From: DASZTU01 sp035547675 | GTDB lineage: Bacteria; Pseudomonadota; Alphaproteobacteria; Rhizobiales; Devosiaceae | Direction of reading: 5' to 3' | NCBI GenBank assembly: GCA_035547675.1 | Contig: DASZUI010000091.1 | Location: forward strand, 1-11,126 | DNA length: 11,126 bases | Shown here: piece by piece, positions 6,715 through 11,126 of the stretch | Layout of the letters: each line of letters begins with the position of its first letter | How positions within the stretch are numbered: position 1 is the stretch's first letter | Notes under the pieces: model-generated | What the model saw: the letters and a program-made list of their open reading frames with translations, nothing else | Databases searched by the model: none | What the model was told of the DNA's origin: nothing | Made by a program: the position numbers and the translations under genes

Positions 6715-6747
6715 CGCGGGTATTTCGCCGCAATGCGGCTTGTCAAA

Positions 6748-6786
6748 AGGGCCGTGCCGGGGCAAATCCCGGCGCGGTCTTCTTGT
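6748..6786 (+). terminator. Intrinsic terminator of msrB
   Basis: The stem CCGTGCCGGG (6752-6761) pairs with CCCGGCGCGG (6768-6777), ten pairs including one G-U. The outer flanks AGGG/TCTT extend it to about 14 pairs, and a T-rich run (tcttcttg) follows. It separates msrB from the DUF1993 gene, which starts at 6801. Confidence 0.7.
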
Positions 6787-6800
6787 CCCCAGGGTTTCCC

Positions 6801-7301
6801 ATGACAATTTCCGCCTATTCGGCCTCGGTGCCGGTTTTCACCCGCCTGCTGACCGCGCTGCTTTCCATCATGGAGAAGGCGGAGGCCTATGCCGCCGAGC
6901 GCAAGTTCGACGTCGACGTATTGGTCGAGGATCGGCTCTACCCGGACATGAACCCCTTCCGGTTCCAGATCCAGAGCGCCACGGACCACACCAAATTCGC
7001 CGCTTCCCGCCTTACCGGCCGGACGCCGCCTTCCTGGCCCGACGAGGAAAAGACCTTTGGCGAGCTCAAGGCCCGCGTCCACAAGGCGCTCGATTACCTT
7101 GCCGGCTTCAGCGAGGCCGATTTCGAGGGCGCCGACACGCGCGAAATCCAGCTGACGGTCGGCGGCCAGCCGCGCACCGTCACCGGCGAAGCCTATTTCC
7201 TCGGCCGTGCGCTGCCGAACTTCTACTTCCACTACACCACCGCCTACGACATCCTGCGCAAGAACGGCGTGCCGGTGGGCAAGCGCGACTTTCTGGGATG
7301 A
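6801..7301 (+). CDS. DUF1993 family protein
   Basis: This 166-residue soluble protein matches the DUF1993 family throughout. The N-terminus MTISAYSASVPVFTRLL, then RLYPDMNPFRFQIQSATDH (45-63), the central W/F-rich TFGELKARV helix (85-93) and the ending PNFYFHYTTAYDILRKNGVP (139-158) with GKRDFLG are typical. The family is helical and thought to resemble DinB-type four-helix bundles; its biochemical role is not established. His63 and His144 are conserved-looking and could bind a metal, which is inference. The ATG at 6801 has a modest AGGG ribosome binding site. Because it begins right after the msrB terminator, it may be read partly by read-through or from an unrecognised promoter. No close functional link to its neighbours can be seen. 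Confidence 0.9.
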   Translation: MTISAYSASVPVFTRLLTALLSIMEKAEAYAAERKFDVDVLVEDRLYPDMNPFRFQIQSATDHTKFAASRLTGRTPPSWPDEEKTFGELKARVHKALDYLAGFSEADFEGADTREIQLTVGGQPRTVTGEAYFLGRALPNFYFHYTTAYDILRKNGVPVGKRDFLG

Positions 7302-7409
7302 GCAGAGGCGCACCGGGGCGGTCGTGCCGCGCCGGGACGCTTCCTTTTGTTGACAGCGAAGGCGTCGGGGCCCATCTGGTGCGCCTGACACTTTTGTGAC
7401 AGGTGATCT

Positions 7410-8153
7410 TTGCCGCAGTTGTCCTTCGTGATCCCGGCCTACAATGAAGAGGCCCTGATCGGTAAGTGCCTGGAGTCGGTCCTCCGGGAGGTGAAGCGTT
7501 CCGGCGTCGACACGGAGATCGTGGTCGTCAACAACGCCTCCCGGGACCGCACGGGCGAGATCGCCCGCAGCTTCGCCGGCGTGAAAGTCGTGGATGAGCC
7601 CAAGAAGGGGCTCGTCAATGCGCGTCATTGCGGTTTCGAAAACTCCACCGCCGAGATCGTCGCCAATATCGACAGCGACACCATGCTGCCCGAGGGCTGG
7701 ATAACGACCGTCGTCGAGTCTTTCGCCCGCGATCCCCGGCTGGTCGCCCTCAGCGGCCCCTTCATCTATTACGACCTGTCGCTGTGGAACCGCTTCCTGG
7801 TGCGGCTTTTCTATTACGTCACCTGGCTCATGCACGTCGTGAACCATCACGTGTTCCGCGTCGGCGCGGTCGTGCAGGGTGGCAATTTCGTCTTCACCCG
7901 CAGCGCCTGGCTCCGCGCGGGCGGCTATGACCGCTCCATCGCCTTTTACGGCGAGGATACCGACGTTGCCGTCCGCCTCAGCAAGGTCGGCCGCGTCCGC
8001 TGGACCTTCGGCCTCCCGATCCTTGCCTCCGGCCGCCGGCTGGAGAAGGAAGGGGTCTTCAAGACCGCCTCGAAATATGTGCTGAACTATTTCTGGGTCA
8101 CCTATCGCGGCCGCCCGGCGACGACCGAATATACGGACATCCGGCCGAAATAG
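7410..8153 (+). CDS. Family 2 glycosyltransferase
   Basis: This 247-residue protein has the GT-A fold of family 2 glycosyltransferases, which move a sugar from a nucleotide-sugar donor to an acceptor in polysaccharide or glycolipid synthesis. The start SFVIPAYNEEALIGKCLESV (5-24) binds the nucleotide. VVVNNASRDRTGEIA (38-52) and PKKGLVNARHCGFE (64-77) follow. DSD (88-90) is the metal-binding DxD motif, and FYGEDTDVAVRLSKVGRV (179-196) carries the likely catalytic ED (182-183). No signal peptide is present; a hydrophobic, aromatic stretch at 125-150 may touch the membrane. I accept the TTG start because AGGTG lies 4 bases before it and translation begins exactly at the domain. A TTGACA at 7350-7355 might be its -35, but the -10 is poor. 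Donor and acceptor are unknown; no other glycan genes lie in the window. Confidence 0.9.
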   Translation: MPQLSFVIPAYNEEALIGKCLESVLREVKRSGVDTEIVVVNNASRDRTGEIARSFAGVKVVDEPKKGLVNARHCGFENSTAEIVANIDSDTMLPEGWITTVVESFARDPRLVALSGPFIYYDLSLWNRFLVRLFYYVTWLMHVVNHHVFRVGAVVQGGNFVFTRSAWLRAGGYDRSIAFYGEDTDVAVRLSKVGRVRWTFGLPILASGRRLEKEGVFKTASKYVLNYFWVTYRGRPATTEYTDIRPK

Positions 8154-8188
8154 GCGCGCTTGCCCCGGCCGGTATGGCCGTCGCCAAG

Positions 8189-8214
8189 CTGGATTCCGCC
8201 TTCGCGGGAATGAC
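8189..8214 (+). repeat. REP-like palindrome, copy 3
   Basis: The unit ctggattccgccttcgcggg plus aatgac matches copy 1 in the same orientation, with one C missing from the left arm (ATTCC-GC against GCGGGAAT). It lies 36 bases after the glycosyltransferase stop in the convergent gap with the ABC genes. Confidence 0.7.
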
Positions 8215-8281
8215 GACGCCGGCGTGGGCAGGGTGCGCCTCCCGGTGTTGCGATGCCTGCGACGGTAGCAAACCAGATTTC

Positions 8282-8361
8282 AGCGCATTACGCCCGCTGC
8301 CGCCGCCACTTGCCCGCCCTACCTGGCCGCCTCGAAAAATCCGGTCCAGCCGAATGGCTGG
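8282..8361 (-). repeat. 3' hairpin element, copy B (directly after ABC gene stop)
   Basis: On the minus strand the TGA of the ABC gene is followed at once by hairpin CCAGCC-ATTC-GGCTGG (8361-8346). The same conserved TTTCGA...CAGGTAGG stretch as copy A comes next (to 8311), then, after a short insertion, an AGCG...CGCT inverted repeat at 8298-8282. Compared with copy A, two stem pairs are swapped from G-C to C-G while pairing is kept. Confidence 0.65.
8335..8361 (-). terminator. Likely intrinsic terminator of the ABC operon
   Basis: The 6-bp hairpin of copy B with its ATTC loop is followed, after ACCGG, by ATTTTT. The stem is short and the T-run is displaced by five bases, so termination efficiency may be modest. 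The next gene on the other side is convergent, which makes a terminator here sensible. Confidence 0.5.
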
Positions 8362-10293
8362 TCAGGTGGCGCCGGCCTGGGCGGTCGCTTCGGCAACGAG
8401 GTCGTCGGGGATGTCGTCGAACGAGGCATAGTTCAGCGAATAGAGGCGATAGTAGAGCCCTTTTTTGGCCATCAGCGCCTCGTGGTTCCCCTCCTCGATG
8501 ACGCTGCCGTTCTGCAGCACGACGATACGATCGGCGCCGCGGATGGTGGCGAGGCGGTGGGCGATGACGATGCCCGTGCGGCCTTCCAGCAGCTTCGCAA
8601 GCGCCTTCTGGATCAGCATTTCGGTATAGGAGTCGATCGACGCGGTCGCCTCGTCCAGCACCAGGATCTTGGAATCGGCGACAATGGCCCGGGCGAAGCT
8701 GATGAGCTGTCGCTGGCCGAGCGACAGATTGGCGCCGCGCTGCTCGAGCTTCGTCTCATAGCCCTGGGGCAGGCGCATGATGAACTCATGCGCGCCCACC
8801 GCCTCTGCGGCGCGCACGACCTCCTCGCGGGTCGCCTCGATCCGGGCATAGCGGATATTCTCGATGACCGAGCCGGTGAACAGGAACGGCTCCTGCAGCA
8901 CCATGGAGACTTCGCGCCCCAGCGAGGCCTGCGTCACGTCGCGGACGTCCTTGCCGCCGACCAGCACCTGGCCTTCCCAGACGTCGTAGAAGCGGTGAAC
9001 GAGCGCCGTCGAGCTGGTCTTGCCCGAGCCGGTCGGACCGACCAGCGCCACCGTCTCGCCGGGGTTCACCTTGAAGCTGACGTTCTTGAGGATCGGCTGG
9101 CCCGGCACATAGCCGAAGGTCACGTTCTTGAACTCGACCGAGCCGTCCATGTCGGGGCTGAGCTCGACGGCGTCGGGCTTGTCCTCGATGCTGACCGGCA
9201 CGTCGAGCACTTCGAGAATGCGCTCGCCCGAGGCCATGGCGCGCTGCATCACCGAATATTGCAGCGTCAGCGAGCGGATCGGGTCGAAGAAGCGCTGGAT
9301 GTAGAACAGGAAGGCGACCATGACGCCGAGGTCGAGGCTCTTGTTCAAGACCAGCGACCCGCCCACCACGATCACCACGGCCATGGCGATGCCGGTCAGC
9401 GTATCGACCGCCGGCACCATGATCTGCGCATAGCGCGAGGCGCGCAGATTGGCGACGAGGTTGTCATAAGCCTTGTCGTCGTAAAGGGCGTAGTTGACGT
9501 CCTGCCGGCCCATCGCCTGCACCGTGCGCACGCCGTGAATGCCCTCGGCCATGGCGCCATTGGCGATCGAATTGGTCTCGCGCACCTCGATGAAGCTGTC
9601 GCGGGCGAGCGGCATCCAGAACAGGCGGACGACGAACAGCGCCGGCATCACCGCCAGCGTCATCAGCCCGAGCCGCCAGTCGAGCCAGAGCAGCACCACG
9701 ACGATGCCGACCAGGAGCACGATGTCGCCCACGGAAAAGACCGTCGTCTCCATGAATTCCTGCATGGAATTCACGTCGCCCTGGAGCCGCGACATCAGCC
9801 GCCCCGCCTCGGTCTTGTCCATGAAGCCGAGGGAAACCCGCTGCAGATGCGAGAACATGGCGCGCCGGAGATCGCTCAGCACGCCCTCCGCGGCGACGCC
9901 GATCACCATTTCCTGCAGCCAGCTCGCGCCGTAATTGATGAGCGCGATGAACGCGAAGATCAGCGCGATCACCGTCAGCATGGTGCGGTTGGTGTCGCCC
10001 ACCGCCATGCCGTGGTCGATGGCGTAGCGGATCAGGAGCGGGATCGCCAGCTGCGTCCCGGTGAAGGCCAGCACGGCGGCGACGGCGAGGAAAATCCGCC
10101 CCCGATAGGGCTCGGCGAAAGCCCAGAGCCGGCCGACGATGCCCGCATCATAGACCTTGCCGAAGATCTCTTCTTCATGGCTGACCTGCGAGCCGACGAC
10201 CGCCTTGGGCGGGCGGCTGCCGATGCCCTCGCGGGCTTCGCGCCGGCTGCGCGGCTCCGTGGCGGAGATCATTTCCTGGGCGGTAAGGGGCAT
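8362..10293 (-). CDS. ABC exporter half-transporter with fused membrane and ATPase domains, MdlB-like subunit
   Basis: The 643-residue protein fuses an exporter membrane domain to an ATPase. A cytoplasmic N-terminal tail of about 60 residues precedes six predicted helices (about 66-90, 103-125, 185-205, 207-228, 293-315, 320-335). The nucleotide-binding domain shows Walker A GPTGSGKT (419-426), Q-loop Gln467, signature LSLGQ (523-527), Walker B ILVLDE (543-548) with the catalytic Glu548, and H-loop His579. The signature departs from LSGGQ in the middle position. Its partner has the complementary defect, so the two should form a heterodimer with one active site built from this subunit's Walker motifs and the partner's LSGGQ. 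The ATG at 10293 shares one base with the partner's stop (TGATG), implying translational coupling. The substrate is unknown; related pairs export drugs or lipids. Confidence 0.93.
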   Translation of the reverse strand: MPLTAQEMISATEPRSRREAREGIGSRPPKAVVGSQVSHEEEIFGKVYDAGIVGRLWAFAEPYRGRIFLAVAAVLAFTGTQLAIPLLIRYAIDHGMAVGDTNRTMLTVIALIFAFIALINYGASWLQEMVIGVAAEGVLSDLRRAMFSHLQRVSLGFMDKTEAGRLMSRLQGDVNSMQEFMETTVFSVGDIVLLVGIVVVLLWLDWRLGLMTLAVMPALFVVRLFWMPLARDSFIEVRETNSIANGAMAEGIHGVRTVQAMGRQDVNYALYDDKAYDNLVANLRASRYAQIMVPAVDTLTGIAMAVVIVVGGSLVLNKSLDLGVMVAFLFYIQRFFDPIRSLTLQYSVMQRAMASGERILEVLDVPVSIEDKPDAVELSPDMDGSVEFKNVTFGYVPGQPILKNVSFKVNPGETVALVGPTGSGKTSSTALVHRFYDVWEGQVLVGGKDVRDVTQASLGREVSMVLQEPFLFTGSVIENIRYARIEATREEVVRAAEAVGAHEFIMRLPQGYETKLEQRGANLSLGQRQLISFARAIVADSKILVLDEATASIDSYTEMLIQKALAKLLEGRTGIVIAHRLATIRGADRIVVLQNGSVIEEGNHEALMAKKGLYYRLYSLNYASFDDIPDDLVAEATAQAGAT

Positions 10294-11126
10294 CAGGCGG
10301 CTCCCAGCTTCTGTTCCTGGGCGTCGGTCGGGCGCACCTGGAGATCGTAGAGCGCGCGATAGCGGCCGCCTAGCGCCAAGAGCTCGGCATGCGTGCCTTG
10401 CTCCACCACCTTGCCGTTCTCGATGAACAGGATTTTGTCGGCGTGCATGAGCGAATTGAGCCGGTGCGCGATGATGATGGTCGCCCGGTCCTTCGACGTG
10501 CGGGCAATGGCGTCGCGGATCTTCTGCTCGGTTGCGGCGTCGATGGCGGCCACCGAATCGTCGAACACCATGATCTTGGCCTTGAGCACGAGGCTGCGCG
10601 CGATCGTCAGGCGCTGCCGCTGGCCGCCGGAGAGCGAAACGCCGCGCTCGCCGACCAGCGTGTTGTAGGCGGCGGGCAGGCCGACGACGTAATTGTGGAG
10701 CTGCGCCGCCTCCGCCGCCCGCGACAGCCGCGGCTCGGGCGCCCAGGGATCGCCATAGGCGACATTGTTCTCGATCGAGGCGGTGAAGAGATAGGAATCC
10801 TGCTGCACGATCGACACCGCCGCCCGCAGCGACTTCAGGCTCACGTCGCGGATGTCCTGCCCGTCGATGGTGATCCGCCCGCCCGTCACCTCGTAGAAGC
10901 GCGGGATGAGGTGCGCGATCGTCGATTTGCCGCTGCCCGGCGGCCCGATCAGCGCCACGGTCTGGCCCGGCTTTACCTCGAAGGACAAGTCGGAGACGAC
11001 ATTGTGCGTGTCGCCCTGATAGCGGAAATCCACGTGCTCGAAGCGCAGCACGCCGTCCTTGATGTCGATGTCCGGTGCGCCTGGCTTGTCGGCGATCTCC
11101 GGCTCGAGGTCGAGCACGTCGAAGAG
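10293..11126 (-). CDS. ABC exporter half-transporter, MdlA-like subunit (5' part outside window)
   Basis: Only the last 277 residues are visible. The frame continues past the right edge, so the membrane domain is not seen; the apparent GTG start at 11117 is internal, in the linker LFDVLDLEPEI. The visible ATPase domain has Walker A GPPGSGKST (61-69 of the visible part), Q-loop QQDSYLF (108-114), a canonical signature LSGGQ (165-169), Walker B IMVFDD (185-190) and H-loop His221. In Walker B the catalytic Glu is replaced by Asp190 (codon at 10557-10559), as in the degenerate subunit of heterodimeric exporters such as TM287 or MdlA. The following D-loop reads SVAAID. Its stop overlaps the start of the partner gene by one base. 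Loss of ATP hydrolysis at one of the two sites is inferred from the family. Confidence 0.92.
   Translation of the reverse strand, partial: LFDVLDLEPEIADKPGAPDIDIKDGVLRFEHVDFRYQGDTHNVVSDLSFEVKPGQTVALIGPPGSGKSTIAHLIPRFYEVTGGRITIDGQDIRDVSLKSLRAAVSIVQQDSYLFTASIENNVAYGDPWAPEPRLSRAAEAAQLHNYVVGLPAAYNTLVGERGVSLSGGQRQRLTIARSLVLKAKIMVFDDSVAAIDAATEQKIRDAIARTSKDRATIIIAHRLNSLMHADKILFIENGKVVEQGTHAELLALGGRYRALYDLQVRPTDAQEQKLGAA

Noticed and set aside
7314..7349. A terminator after the DUF1993 gene (GC-rich repeat before ttccttttg)
   Set aside because: The best stem I could form is only four or five pairs and lies about ten bases from the T-rich run, too weak to list.
6663..7850. A 395-codon minus-strand frame spanning msrB end, DUF1993 and the glycosyltransferase
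   Set aside because: It crosses three supported plus-strand genes and a terminator, and its product is unlike any family.
8482..10350. A 622-codon plus-strand open frame opposite the ABC exporter genes
   Set aside because: Its product is rich in His, Arg, Asp and Gln with no recognisable domain. It is the antisense of a clear ABC protein and results from high GC content.

Overview
The window is GC-rich and densely coding. Nearly every antisense frame is open, as expected at this base composition. The proteins (a DUF993 aldolase-like protein, CysQ, a long AMP nucleosidase, a DUF1993 protein) and the TTGACA / CTATAT-like promoter elements suggest an alphaproteobacterium, probably of the Hyphomicrobiales. 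That placement is an inference from gene content. I see no integrase, transposase, CRISPR array, tRNA or rRNA. Most of this looks like ordinary chromosome; the interesting signals are in the intergenic DNA.

Layout. On the minus strand, read right to left, the left half holds amn (AMP nucleosidase), a TetR-family regulator, a DUF993 (DapA-like TIM barrel) gene, an MdtD-like DHA2 drug exporter and cysQ, which is cut by the left edge. On the plus strand, the middle holds msrB, a DUF1993 gene and a family 2 glycosyltransferase gene. The right end is a minus-strand pair of ABC exporter half-transporters. The upstream one is cut by the right edge, and the two are joined by a one-base TGATG stop/start overlap.

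How the parts may work together. The TetR protein is encoded just upstream of DUF993. A TAACC-N4-GGTTA palindrome covers the predicted -10 region of a TTGACA promoter in front of DUF993, which suggests direct repression. The two ABC half-transporters show the sequence asymmetry of heterodimeric exporters (MdlAB / LmrCD / TM287-288 type). One has Asp at the catalytic Glu position of Walker B, and the other has an altered LSLGQ signature. MFS and cysQ are close enough to be co-transcribed. msrB has its own promoter-like -10, a strong ribosome binding site and an intrinsic terminator.

Three intergenic signals deserve a second look. (1) The 366-bp amn/msrB gap ends a gene-free stretch with a perfect 12-bp terminator hairpin and T-tract on the plus strand. 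Two more inverted repeats precede it, one with a C-rich loop, so this is a candidate small RNA. (2) A roughly 45-bp element occurs twice, directly abutting the stop codons of tetR and of the second ABC gene. Its hairpin differs between copies by paired, compensating changes. (3) Three copies of a REP-like palindrome are present, two of them arranged as a REPIN-like inverted pair.
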